From an uncultured Ulvibacter sp. (GTDB lineage Bacteria; Bacteroidota; Bacteroidia; Flavobacteriales; Flavobacteriaceae), in the NCBI GenBank assembly GCA_938041335.1, contig CALIAF010000021.1, positions 1 through 64,000 on the forward strand: a DNA stretch of 64,000 nucleotides, given 5' to 3'. The position numbers and the translations under genes were made by a program. Shown one piece after another: positions 35,908 to 43,925 of the stretch (the stretch's first letter is position 1; every line of letters starts with the position of its first letter). The notes beneath the pieces are model-generated. The model was not told where the DNA came from, did no database searches, and saw only the letters and a list, made by a program, of their open reading frames with translations.

Positions 35908-36423
35908 ATGAAATTTTATAGCCTTATTATTTTCTTTTTTATGGTTCATTCCGTTTTTGCCCAAAAAACGATAGATGAATTACTAAACCAATACAACACA
36001 CGAAGCATACCCTATATTTCTGCAGAAGAATTAAGAATGCACCAATTAAATGACAAGGTTGTTATTCTTGATACACGAGAACCTGCTGAGTTTAAAATAA
36101 GCCATTTAGCAGGCGCCAAGCTTATTGGTTTTAATTATTTTTCAATGGATAAAATTTCCGAAGAAATCACAAATAAAGAAACCCCAATTGTGGTGTATTG
36201 CTCTCTAGGCATAAGAAGTGAAGAAATAGGCGAAAAACTAAAACAAGCTGGATTTACAAATATTAAGAATCTATATGGAGGGATTTTTGAATGGAAAAAT
36301 AAAGAATTTCCCATCGTGAATAATACCGAAACTAAAACAGATAGTCTTCATACGTTTTCTAAAGCATGGAGCAAATGGCTTTACAAAGGAATAAAAGTCT
36401 ATAATACAGAAGAAAAACAATAG
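35908..36423 (+). CDS. Exported rhodanese-like protein
   Basis: A 171-residue protein with a signal peptide (1-19, ending VFAQ) and one rhodanese domain (about 35-140). The active-site loop is CSLGIRS with Cys98, preceded by ILDTREPAEFKISHLAGA. It would act in the periplasm on sulfur (or chemically similar) groups. Placed between arsS and the TIGR04282 transferase with gaps of four and three bases, it is clearly in the same operon. It could supply or remove thiol on arsenic compounds, which is inference. Confidence 0.85.
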   Translation: MKFYSLIIFFFMVHSVFAQKTIDELLNQYNTRSIPYISAEELRMHQLNDKVVILDTREPAEFKISHLAGAKLIGFNYFSMDKISEEITNKETPIVVYCSLGIRSEEIGEKLKQAGFTNIKNLYGGIFEWKNKEFPIVNNTETKTDSLHTFSKAWSKWLYKGIKVYNTEEKQ

Positions 36424-36426
36424 TAA

Positions 36427-37110
36427 ATGGCAATTTTAGGATTGAAAACGAACGCCGAAAAAAGCAAAAAGGAAGAAACCTTTCAGCTCCCTGCTTCCAA
36501 AAATGCCCTCATTATTTTTACCCGAAATCCAGAATTAGGCAAGTGCAAGACTCGTCTTGCGGCTACTGTTGGTGATGTCGCTGCTTTAAATATTTATACA
36601 TTTTTGCTCCAACACACCGTAAAAATAACGGCACCTTTGATCTTGGATAAATTTGTATATTATTCAGTGAAATTAAGAGAAGGAGACCTTTGGGACCCAG
36701 CAATATTTAAAAAAAAACTACAACATGGTGATGATCTAGGAATAAGAATGGAACGAGCTTTTAACGAAGTTTTTAACCTTGGCTATGAGCGAGCAATTAT
36801 CATAGGTAGTGATATGTATGATATGACTACGGCAGACCTAGATAAGGCATTTGAGCAATTAAGTACACATGATTTTGTGCTAGGCCCTGCAGAAGATGGT
36901 GGCTATTATTTGTTAGGAATGACAAAAATGGAGGCCAAAATATTCTACAACAAAAATTGGGGAACAGATACCGTTTTAAGGGACACCCTTGCAAATTTAA
37001 AAGAAAAAAAGGTAGCACTATTAGAAGAAAAGAACGACGTTGATTATTACGAAGACATTATTAACATAGATGCATTTCAGGAGTTTTTTCCTTCGGAGTT
37101 GAGAAAATAA
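36427..37110 (+). CDS. TIGR04282-family arsenosugar biosynthesis transferase
   Basis: A 227-residue GT-A/CofC-like nucleotidyl- or glycosyltransferase-fold protein. FTRNPELGKCKTRLAATVG (about 34-52) is the family signature, and IGSDMYDMTTADLDKAF and LGPAEDGGYYLLGM hold the acidic site. First described as the rSAM/selenodomain-associated transferase 1, it is a hallmark neighbour of arsS. It starts three bases after the rhodanese gene. The donor sugar is unknown. Confidence 0.88.
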   Translation: MAILGLKTNAEKSKKEETFQLPASKNALIIFTRNPELGKCKTRLAATVGDVAALNIYTFLLQHTVKITAPLILDKFVYYSVKLREGDLWDPAIFKKKLQHGDDLGIRMERAFNEVFNLGYERAIIIGSDMYDMTTADLDKAFEQLSTHDFVLGPAEDGGYYLLGMTKMEAKIFYNKNWGTDTVLRDTLANLKEKKVALLEEKNDVDYYEDIINIDAFQEFFPSELRK

Positions 37111-37129
37111 AAAATTATTAAACATTAAG

Positions 37130-37149
37130 ATTCCCGTCTTCACGGGAAT
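37130..37149. repeat. Short dispersed-type palindrome
   Basis: ATTCCCGT / ACGGGAAT with a CTTC loop, a perfect eight-base stem in the gap between the TIGR04282 gene and the phosphorylase gene. A related AAGATTCCCG word occurs at 51971. Such hairpins are scattered through flavobacterial genomes and may trim or stabilise transcript ends. Confidence 0.6.
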
Positions 37150-37179
37150 GAAAAATCATCACTAAAGTGGTTATATTTT

Positions 37180-37992
37180 ATGATAAAACAAATTACAGAA
37201 GCAGTAGAATTTTTACAAAGTAGAGGCTTTGGAAAACCTGAGGTAGGTATTATTTTAGGCACTGGATTAGGCAAAATAATAGACCGTGTAACTGTTGAGG
37301 CAGAGATGAGCTATAATCACATCCCTAATTTTCCCACAGCTACCGTAGAATTTCATAAAGGAAAACTTGTTTATGGAGAACTGGCGGGTAAAAAAGTAAT
37401 CTTAATGCAAGGTCGTTTTCACGTATATGAAGGGTACTCTCTTGAAGATGTAACTTTTCCTGTGCGAGTAATGAGAGCATTAGGCATCCAAAATCTACTA
37501 GTAAGTAATGCTTCTGGAGCAATAAACACCTCATTTAAAAAAGGTGAGATTATGCTTATAGATGATCACATTAACTTACAAGGCGGTTCTCCCCTAGCTT
37601 TCAAAGGTGTTGATAAACTAGGCGAACGTTTTGTAGATATGAGCGCTCCATATGATGTTAAAATGAACGCAAAAATTGAAGAAATAGCAGCAACACAAGA
37701 GATTGTTTTAAGAAAAGGGGTTTATGCAAGTGTAGTAGGCCCGCAACTTGAAACCAGAGCAGAGTATCGTTACTTAAAAATAATAGGTGCAGATGCCGTA
37801 GGAATGAGCACGGTGCCAGAAATTATAGTTGCGAATCATTTAGGATTACCGGTTGCTGCAGTTTCTGTGTTAACAGATGAATGCGACCCAGACAATCTAA
37901 AACCCGTGGATATTCCAGATATCATTGCTCAGGCGGGTAAGGCAGAACCACAGATGATTACTATCTTTACAGCGCTTATTAAACAACTATAA
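37180..37992 (+). CDS. Purine nucleoside phosphorylase (trimeric PNP/MTAP family)
   Basis: A 270-residue phosphorylase with IILGTGLGKI (phosphate loop), MQGRFHVYEGYSLEDVTFPVRV and VSNASGAIN. The C-terminal base-specificity loop reads VLTDECDPDN (Thr232-Asp233). In human enzymes an Asn at this loop favours 6-oxopurines and an Asp favours adenine nucleosides, so Asp233 would be compatible with an adenosine-type substrate, although many Bacteroidota PNPs share it. Inside the arsenosugar locus it could release adenine from dimethylarsinoyl-deoxyadenosine. A housekeeping salvage role is equally possible. Confidence 0.88.
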   Translation: MIKQITEAVEFLQSRGFGKPEVGIILGTGLGKIIDRVTVEAEMSYNHIPNFPTATVEFHKGKLVYGELAGKKVILMQGRFHVYEGYSLEDVTFPVRVMRALGIQNLLVSNASGAINTSFKKGEIMLIDDHINLQGGSPLAFKGVDKLGERFVDMSAPYDVKMNAKIEEIAATQEIVLRKGVYASVVGPQLETRAEYRYLKIIGADAVGMSTVPEIIVANHLGLPVAAVSVLTDECDPDNLKPVDIPDIIAQAGKAEPQMITIFTALIKQL

Positions 37993-37994
37993 TT

Positions 37995-38189
37995 ATGAAA
38001 CAAGTTTTTTCCCTCTTAATCATTGGAATCGCTGGATTTAAATTAGCGCAATCTTTTGTAAATCCTGAAAACGCCACCACATTTTTAGGGATGGAAGTGA
38101 ATATTTGGCTATACAGACTCATTTGGTTGTCTGCGGCCCTCTTTTCAGGTTTTGCCATTATGAAGGCGCGAAAAGAACAAGGAAAATAA
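37995..38189 (+). CDS. Small two-helix membrane protein
   Basis: A 64-residue protein with two hydrophobic segments (about 4-20 and 37-56) and a basic C-terminal tail. It begins three bases after the phosphorylase stop, so it is translationally linked. No family is recognised. It may anchor or regulate an enzyme of the locus. Confidence 0.6.
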   Translation: MKQVFSLLIIGIAGFKLAQSFVNPENATTFLGMEVNIWLYRLIWLSAALFSGFAIMKARKEQGK

Positions 38190-38336
38190 AATCGCTTTTT
38201 AACAAAAAAACAAATCATCAGGGTTTGTTAAGTTTGATTTATATTTCCGACGAAAGTCACACAAAAAATACATTAATGAATAGTACGCAAATGCGGTATT
38301 TAACGCCACAACGTACCCAAACAAATTAAAAGACCT

Positions 38337-39305
38337 ATGAGTTACCTAGATGCTACTAACGATCTTTATAAAGAGGCAGCCTTAACTCCAGATGTTGGAT
38401 TATGCTGTACAACAAATCCTATCTGGGAATTACCGGGGCTTAAAATTCCTAAAATTATGCAAGAGATGAATTACGGTTGCGGCAGTACGGTGCACGCTCG
38501 TGATTTATCTAACAATCCAAAAATGCTCTATGTAGGAGTAGGTGGTGGTATGGAGTTATTACAATTTGCCTACTTTAATCGAGAAAATGGAGGTGTTGTA
38601 GGTGTTGATGTTGTGGATGAAATGTTAGAGGCTTCAAGAAAAAACTTTAAAATTGCCGAAGAACAAAACGACTGGTTTAAAAGTGAATTTGTAGACCTTA
38701 AAAAAGGAGATGCACTTAATCTGCCTGTGGAAGACAACTCTATAGATGTAGCAGCACAAAATTGTTTATTCAATATATTTAAGGCAGAAGATCTTAAAAA
38801 AGCAATTGAAGAAATGTATCGTGTTTTAAAACCAAACGGCAAACTTGTAATGAGCGACCCTACCTGTGAGCAAGAAATGAACCAAACTTTACGTAATGAT
38901 GATCGTCTAAGAGCGCTTTGTTTAAGCGGCAGTTTACCGATTGCAGAATATGTAAAAGCATTGACAGATGTAGGCTTTGGCACCATAGAGATAAGAGCCA
39001 GAAAGCCGTACAGGATTCTTGACCCAAAAAATTACCCAACAGATGAGCTCATCTATATTGAGTCTATAGAAGTAGCAGCAATAAAAGACCCAATGCCAGA
39101 AGATGGACCTTGTATTTTTACAGGGAAAGCCGCCATATATTATGGAGATCAAGATTTCTTTGATGATAATTTAGGACATATTTTATTAAAAAATCAGCCA
39201 TTAGCTATTTGCGATAAAACGGCAGGAGCATTAAAAGCATTAGGGAGAGACGACATTTATTTTAGCGAGTCTACATTCCATTATGACGGTGGTGGATGTT
39301 GCTAA
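38337..39305 (+). CDS. arsM: Arsenosugar biosynthesis arsenite methyltransferase ArsM
   Basis: A 322-residue SAM methyltransferase. The SAM-binding motif is MLYVGVGGGMEL (about 63-74). The As(III)-binding cysteines expected of ArsM have plausible counterparts in NYGCGS (Cys48), AAQNCLFN (Cys143) and LCLSGSL (Cys195). The protein also starts with a Cys-Cys pair (23-24) and ends in GGGCC. It would methylate arsenite to dimethylarsenite, the substrate of ArsS. It is preceded by a 147-base gap without a recognised gene and followed by a hairpin. Confidence 0.9.
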   Translation: MSYLDATNDLYKEAALTPDVGLCCTTNPIWELPGLKIPKIMQEMNYGCGSTVHARDLSNNPKMLYVGVGGGMELLQFAYFNRENGGVVGVDVVDEMLEASRKNFKIAEEQNDWFKSEFVDLKKGDALNLPVEDNSIDVAAQNCLFNIFKAEDLKKAIEEMYRVLKPNGKLVMSDPTCEQEMNQTLRNDDRLRALCLSGSLPIAEYVKALTDVGFGTIEIRARKPYRILDPKNYPTDELIYIESIEVAAIKDPMPEDGPCIFTGKAAIYYGDQDFFDDNLGHILLKNQPLAICDKTAGALKALGRDDIYFSESTFHYDGGGCC

Positions 39306-39342
39306 TGTAAGACCAAAAGTGAGATTAATAGTGTATTTTTAT

Positions 39343-39370
39343 AGTCTGTTGTTGACTGTAGTAACAGACT
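39343..39370 (+). promoter_or_regulatory. Hairpin abutting the start of the next gene
   Basis: AGTCTGTT (39343-39350) pairs perfectly with AACAGACT (39363-39370), and the start codon of the hydroxylase-type gene follows after TTCT at 39375. The stem would cover the ribosome-binding region, so it may act as a translational or transcriptional attenuator. It is only a weak terminator candidate because the T run is short. Confidence 0.45.
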
Positions 39371-39374
39371 TTCT

Positions 39375-40256
39375 ATGGACAAATACTTAGACATATTTAA
39401 AGATTCCTATCAAGGATATTTTAATTATCTCATAAGCGAAATCACATCGTTTCATTGGGATAATTATTTCTACGGATTAATTATTGTCTCCCTTGTGGTT
39501 TGGGGCCTAGAAATTGCTTTCCCTTGGCGAAAAAATCAAAAGATTTTCAGAAAAGATTTTTGGCTCGACGTATTCTATATGTTCTTCAATTTCTTTTTAC
39601 TCAACTTAATCGTGCTCATTTTCCTTTCTAATACTGCGGAAATGGTATTCAATGATGTCTTAGAACTCATAGGTTTACACCTAAGTGATTTTACACTATT
39701 AGATTTAAATGCATTGCCATTTGGTATTGGTTTATTGATCTTCTTTTTCGTTTCAGATTTTGTGCAATGGAACACACACCGTTTACTGCACAGAGTACCT
39801 TTTTTATGGAATTTTCATAAACTCCATCACTCAGTAAAAGAAATGGGTTTTGCAGCGCACCTACGCTATCACTGGATGGAGCCTATAGTTTATAAATCAA
39901 TTTTGTACATTCCGCTTGCCATCATTGGTGGTTTTCAAGTAGAACAAGTAGCTATAGTTCACTTTTTTGCACTCACTGTAGGTCATTTAAATCACGCTAA
40001 CTTAGGCTGGGACTATGGTGTTTTAAAGTACCTATTTAATAACCCAAAAATGCACATTTGGCATCACGCAAAAGAGCTGCCTGCAAAAAGTAAATATGGA
40101 GCAAATTATGGCTTAACCTTAAGCTGTTGGGACTATCTATTTAATACCGACCACGTACCTCATAATGGGCGTGATATAGAATTAGGTTTTGAAGAAGACG
40201 AAAAATATCCAAAGGATTTTTTAAGACAAGAAGGATACCCTTTAACTAAAGAATAG
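39375..40256 (+). CDS. Sterol desaturase / fatty acid hydroxylase superfamily protein
   Basis: A 293-residue membrane enzyme with the eight-histidine di-iron pattern: HRLLH (about 135-139), HKLHH, HLNHANLGWD and HIWHH. About four membrane helices flank these. Members hydroxylate or desaturate lipids or cleave ether lipids. Its place between arsM and the DUF547/TIGR04283 pair suggests a lipid-modifying step in the arsenic locus, for example towards arsenolipids, but carotenoid or hydroxy-fatty-acid roles are alternatives. Confidence 0.85.
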   Translation: MDKYLDIFKDSYQGYFNYLISEITSFHWDNYFYGLIIVSLVVWGLEIAFPWRKNQKIFRKDFWLDVFYMFFNFFLLNLIVLIFLSNTAEMVFNDVLELIGLHLSDFTLLDLNALPFGIGLLIFFFVSDFVQWNTHRLLHRVPFLWNFHKLHHSVKEMGFAAHLRYHWMEPIVYKSILYIPLAIIGGFQVEQVAIVHFFALTVGHLNHANLGWDYGVLKYLFNNPKMHIWHHAKELPAKSKYGANYGLTLSCWDYLFNTDHVPHNGRDIELGFEEDEKYPKDFLRQEGYPLTKE

Positions 40257-40317
40257 GGAAATTTCTATGATCTATTAATCTGCAACTTGAAATGTAGCAC
40301 TAAAATTTTCGACTATT

Positions 40318-41313
40318 ATGAAACAAACAAATCATATTATGAAATGTAGCGTTTTACTATTCACATTTGCTCTTATTGCCACATCTTGTTGCAGTGCAAA
40401 GCAAACTCAAACGAGCACAGCCCAAACCCCTTTTGACAAAACGCTTGTGATTGAAGATACAGTTGCAGTACCAGAAACTGTAACAGAAAATAACACCCCT
40501 ATTATTCAAGAAATTCCTGAAAAACCAGAAACACCAGAGGTTCCCGCTACACTAGAAGTAGAAGTACCAATTTTAGAGCCTGTGATTGAACCAGACACTG
40601 CAACCCCAGAGCCAACCATAGTCGAAATAATTGATCACGAAACAATTTTAGAAGAATCTTCATTGACTATTCCGGAAATGCACGCACCCTTTGACATCTT
40701 ACTCAAAAACAATGTGTCCAGTGCGGGCAATGTCAACTATACAGGTTTTAAAAACAATCGTAAAGCGCTACTTACTTACATTAAAGCATTAGGAGAAAAT
40801 GTGCCAAATGACAACTGGACAAAAAACGAAAAACTGGCCTATTGGATGAATGCTTATAATGCGATGACCATTGATTTAATTTTGCGTAACCAGCCACTAG
40901 AAAGCATAAAAGACATCAAAAACCCTTGGGACCAGCGACTCTGGAAACTAGGTGGTAAATGGTATAACCTTGATGAGATAGAACACCAGATTCTTCGCAA
41001 AATGGATGATGCTCGTATTCACTTTGGTATTAACTGCGCTTCGTTTTCTTGCCCTCCGCTATTAAATGCCGCTTTTATGCCATCAAAAGTAAATGCACAA
41101 CTAGACCTTGTTGCAAAGAAATTTATCAATGATAAAAGCCGAAATATGATTTCGGAAAACAGTATAGAGATTTCAAATATCTTTAAATGGTTCTCAAAAG
41201 ATTTTAAGCAAGATGGTAGTGTTATTGATTATCTAAATCAATACTCCAACGTTCAAATTTCAGAAAATGCTAAAGTGCGTTATATGGATTATAACTGGTC
41301 GCTAAATAAATAA
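40318..41313 (+). CDS. DUF547 lipoprotein with Pro/Glu-rich spacer
   Basis: A 331-residue lipoprotein. The ATG at 40339 (Met8) is an alternative start. The lipobox cysteine lies in LIATSCC. Residues about 45-115 are a Pro/Glu/Val-rich low-complexity spacer that should hold the domain away from the membrane. The DUF547 domain follows (WTKNEKLAYWMNAYNAMTIDLI, RIHFGINCASFSCPPL). DUF547 resembles a papain/transglutaminase-like fold of unknown activity and recurs near rSAM/arsenosugar genes. Confidence 0.82.
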   Translation: MKQTNHIMKCSVLLFTFALIATSCCSAKQTQTSTAQTPFDKTLVIEDTVAVPETVTENNTPIIQEIPEKPETPEVPATLEVEVPILEPVIEPDTATPEPTIVEIIDHETILEESSLTIPEMHAPFDILLKNNVSSAGNVNYTGFKNNRKALLTYIKALGENVPNDNWTKNEKLAYWMNAYNAMTIDLILRNQPLESIKDIKNPWDQRLWKLGGKWYNLDEIEHQILRKMDDARIHFGINCASFSCPPLLNAAFMPSKVNAQLDLVAKKFINDKSRNMISENSIEISNIFKWFSKDFKQDGSVIDYLNQYSNVQISENAKVRYMDYNWSLNK

Positions 41314-41395
41314 GCGTTTCATTAAGCCGACAATAGCGGTCACAATTATTAATTTAACAAACCTATCGAAGTCAATTTTTGCAAGTTTACCACGT

Positions 41396-42109
41396 ATGCT
41401 AAGTGTTATCATCCCTGTTCTTAATGAAGGCGAAATTATTGTTTCGGTGCTTGATCATTTGACTCATCACGCCACCTTAACTAATATCACTGAAATCATT
41501 CTTGTAGATGGTGGAAGTATTGATGACAGTGTTTCTCTTATTCAAGAATTCGCAAAAACATCAAACTTTGATATTATTCTAATTTCTTCAGAAAAAGGCC
41601 GAGCGAGACAAATGAATGCGGGCACTAGAAAAGCTGCCGGAAGTATCTTATATTTTCTTCATGCAGACTCTTATCCGCCTAAAAATTTTGACGCACTTAT
41701 CCTTTCCGAAGTGAAGCAAGGAAACCCCGCAGGATGCTTTAAAATGAAATTTGACAGCAACCACTGGTGGCTGAGATTAGCTAGCTGGTTCACTAAATTT
41801 TCTTGGCGTGCTAGTCGCGGAGGTGACCAAAGTCAGTTCATTACTCGCGCTCTATTTGATGAGATAGGCGGCTTTGACGAAACCTATGTTATCTATGAAG
41901 ACAACGTATTAATAAACGAATTATACAGGCGAAAAAAGTTTGTTGTAATTCAAGAATGGATAGAATCTTCTGCCAGAATGTATCGCGACAAAGGAGTCTG
42001 GTATGTGCAATATCACTTTTGGGCTATCTATGTAAAAAAATGGTTTGGTGCAGATGCAGATGCACTTCTTGCGTATTATACAAAGCATATAAAAACCCGA
42101 TCGTTATAG
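41396..42109 (+). CDS. TIGR04283-family arsenosugar biosynthesis glycosyltransferase
   Basis: A 237-residue GT2 enzyme: IIPVLNEGEIIVSVLDHL at the start, LVDGGSIDDS, the signature GRARQMNAGTRKAAG (about 74-88) and LHADSYPP (DxD type). GGDQSQFITRALF and YEDNVLI follow. The GRAxQMNxGA region defines the family, first named rSAM/selenodomain-associated transferase 2. With TIGR04282 it should complete glycosylation or sugar modification in arsenosugar synthesis. It is the last gene of the core locus. Confidence 0.88.
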   Translation: MLSVIIPVLNEGEIIVSVLDHLTHHATLTNITEIILVDGGSIDDSVSLIQEFAKTSNFDIILISSEKGRARQMNAGTRKAAGSILYFLHADSYPPKNFDALILSEVKQGNPAGCFKMKFDSNHWWLRLASWFTKFSWRASRGGDQSQFITRALFDEIGGFDETYVIYEDNVLINELYRRKKFVVIQEWIESSARMYRDKGVWYVQYHFWAIYVKKWFGADADALLAYYTKHIKTRSL

Positions 42110-42194
42110 AAAACTGAACAAATTTTATTAGCTATTTTTTCATTAAAGCGCTTAGGACTTTTGTGATAGTCTCTTCTTATCTATCTTTAGCCTT

Positions 42195-43307
42195 GTGGAA
42201 TTAAGTACAGTTATTTTTGTGATTTTATTGTCTCTTGGGGCGATACAAGGAATTATTTATGGTAGCATATTGTTACAAACAAAATCGATTCATAAGCTTG
42301 CGTACTTCTTTTTAGCGTGTATCCTTTTCTTTTTTTCTTATCGCCTTATTACAGAAATATTGCATTTTTTCGGTATTGGCCGCTACGATACCTGGTACTA
42401 TATCTTATTAGAAATGAACTGGATTTATGGCGCCCTGCTTTATTTTTTTGTGAAAAGTTATGTAAACCCACTATTTAAAATTTCAAAAAGAGAACTTATC
42501 CATTTCATACCGGTTGGTATTGAAATAGTTTGGAGTTTCTTTATCAAATCGCAAAATTTTTATTGGGATGGATCGAGGGAGAGTCTTTCCTGGTTGGGTT
42601 ATTGGGGTTATATTGTTTGGATGCATTATCCTACAATCTATGTTGTTGGTGGTTTATTATTAATTTATTACAGTTTTAAATCGTTGGAAATACTTAAAAG
42701 TCCTCCTGCAATACCCAACTATAAAATTCAATTAGAAAAATTACATTGGATTAAAAGAGTAGTTATTGCACTCGGGATGTTTTCGGTAATATTTACTTTA
42801 ATTACATTAATAGACTTTTTCTTTTTTGATTATGCATTTAATTTCTTTGGCTACCCTATATTTATTATAATGGCCATAATTACCTATTGGCTGGGTATTG
42901 AAGGGTTCTCAAGAAGAAAGGCAGTTGCATTTAAAAAAGTAGAAACTCTTACAGAAAAAGAAACCTTACAGCTTCAAAAAATTGGGGACAGTATTTTGCA
43001 AAAAATGGAGGTAGAGCAATTATACAAGAACCCTAAATTAACAATTGCTCTACTCGCAGAATCAATAAACGAAAAGCCGTATTTAGTATCTAAAACATTT
43101 ACGAATGTATTTGACAAAAAATTTAACGATTACATCAATGAATTAAGATTTGAAGCGCTCAAAAAACTGATTTCAAATACTAAGAATGATAAATTTACAT
43201 TGTTGAGCTTAGCATTTGAAGCCGGTTTTAATTCAAAAGCATCTTTTAATCGCACAGTGACAAAGTTTACTGGAAAATCTCCAAAACACTTAAAAACAAA
43301 TAAGTAA
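42195..43307 (+). CDS. AraC-family regulator with seven-helix membrane N-terminus
   Basis: A 370-residue protein starting at GTG. About seven hydrophobic helices fill residues 1-240, followed by a cytoplasmic AraC-type HTH_18 domain (about 265-365: LTIALLAESINEKPYLVSKTF ... FNDYINELRFEALKKLI ... LAFEAGFNSKASFNRTV). Membrane-bound AraC regulators of this kind are frequent in Flavobacteriaceae. The genes at 43430 and 43926 are the likeliest targets. It could also control the flanking arsenosugar genes. Confidence 0.85.
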   Translation: MELSTVIFVILLSLGAIQGIIYGSILLQTKSIHKLAYFFLACILFFFSYRLITEILHFFGIGRYDTWYYILLEMNWIYGALLYFFVKSYVNPLFKISKRELIHFIPVGIEIVWSFFIKSQNFYWDGSRESLSWLGYWGYIVWMHYPTIYVVGGLLLIYYSFKSLEILKSPPAIPNYKIQLEKLHWIKRVVIALGMFSVIFTLITLIDFFFFDYAFNFFGYPIFIIMAIITYWLGIEGFSRRKAVAFKKVETLTEKETLQLQKIGDSILQKMEVEQLYKNPKLTIALLAESINEKPYLVSKTFTNVFDKKFNDYINELRFEALKKLISNTKNDKFTLLSLAFEAGFNSKASFNRTVTKFTGKSPKHLKTNK

Positions 43308-43340
43308 AAGATTCATATTCTAAATTGAATCTTTAATTAT
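43307..43340 (+). terminator. Possible terminator after the AraC-type gene
   Basis: AAAGATTCA (43307-43315, sharing its first base with the stop codon) pairs perfectly with TGAATCTTT (43326-43334). The trailing tract AATTAT is poor in T, so termination would be weak. Confidence 0.4.
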
Positions 43341-43429
43341 CTAACAACAATGTCTCATTTTTAAAATTGAGACGACTGGTCTTACACTATTACGCACTTT
43401 TGTTTCAGTAATCAATAAAACGGAACAAA

Positions 43430-43921
43430 ATGAAAGCAATCACACTTCTTCTTTTTTTAATACTATGCACTTTTAGTGCGAAGGCACAGGTTGAATATGG
43501 AACACCCGAGGAAAATCAAATTCCAACGAGACTTAAAAATTTACCGCGTACAATTATGGTAAATCATTTTCCTCAAGAAGTTGACCCTATAAAAATTGAA
43601 AACACGTATTACTGGAAGCACACTACCTCCATATTATGCAAGAAAAGTGATGTCACCATCGTTGAATATGGCGCCTATTTGTTTTATAACAACACGTGGA
43701 ATTTAAGAAAATCCTATCCTCTTAAAGAATTGGATAAAACGTTTGGTACAGAACAAGAGTTCCTGGCACAATCTGAACCTTACACTTGGGCAAAAAATTA
43801 TAGAACAGATGAACGATTTTTTGGAGGCTGGGCACTATGGTATTTTATAGGTAAGACAGCCACAGGCGAATTAATTTGCGGGTATAAAACAATTAACACA
43901 ACAACAAATCTTTTAAACTAA
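43430..43921 (+). CDS. Exported hypothetical protein
   Basis: A 163-residue protein with a signal peptide (1-19, ending SAKAQ) and a mature part rich in aromatic residues, with two cysteines. No family is recognised. It lies four bases before the YceI-family gene, so the two form an operon downstream of the membrane AraC regulator. A periplasmic or outer-surface partner of the YceI protein is the natural guess. Confidence 0.65.
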   Translation: MKAITLLLFLILCTFSAKAQVEYGTPEENQIPTRLKNLPRTIMVNHFPQEVDPIKIENTYYWKHTTSILCKKSDVTIVEYGAYLFYNNTWNLRKSYPLKELDKTFGTEQEFLAQSEPYTWAKNYRTDERFFGGWALWYFIGKTATGELICGYKTINTTTNLLN

Positions 43922-43925
43922 CACT

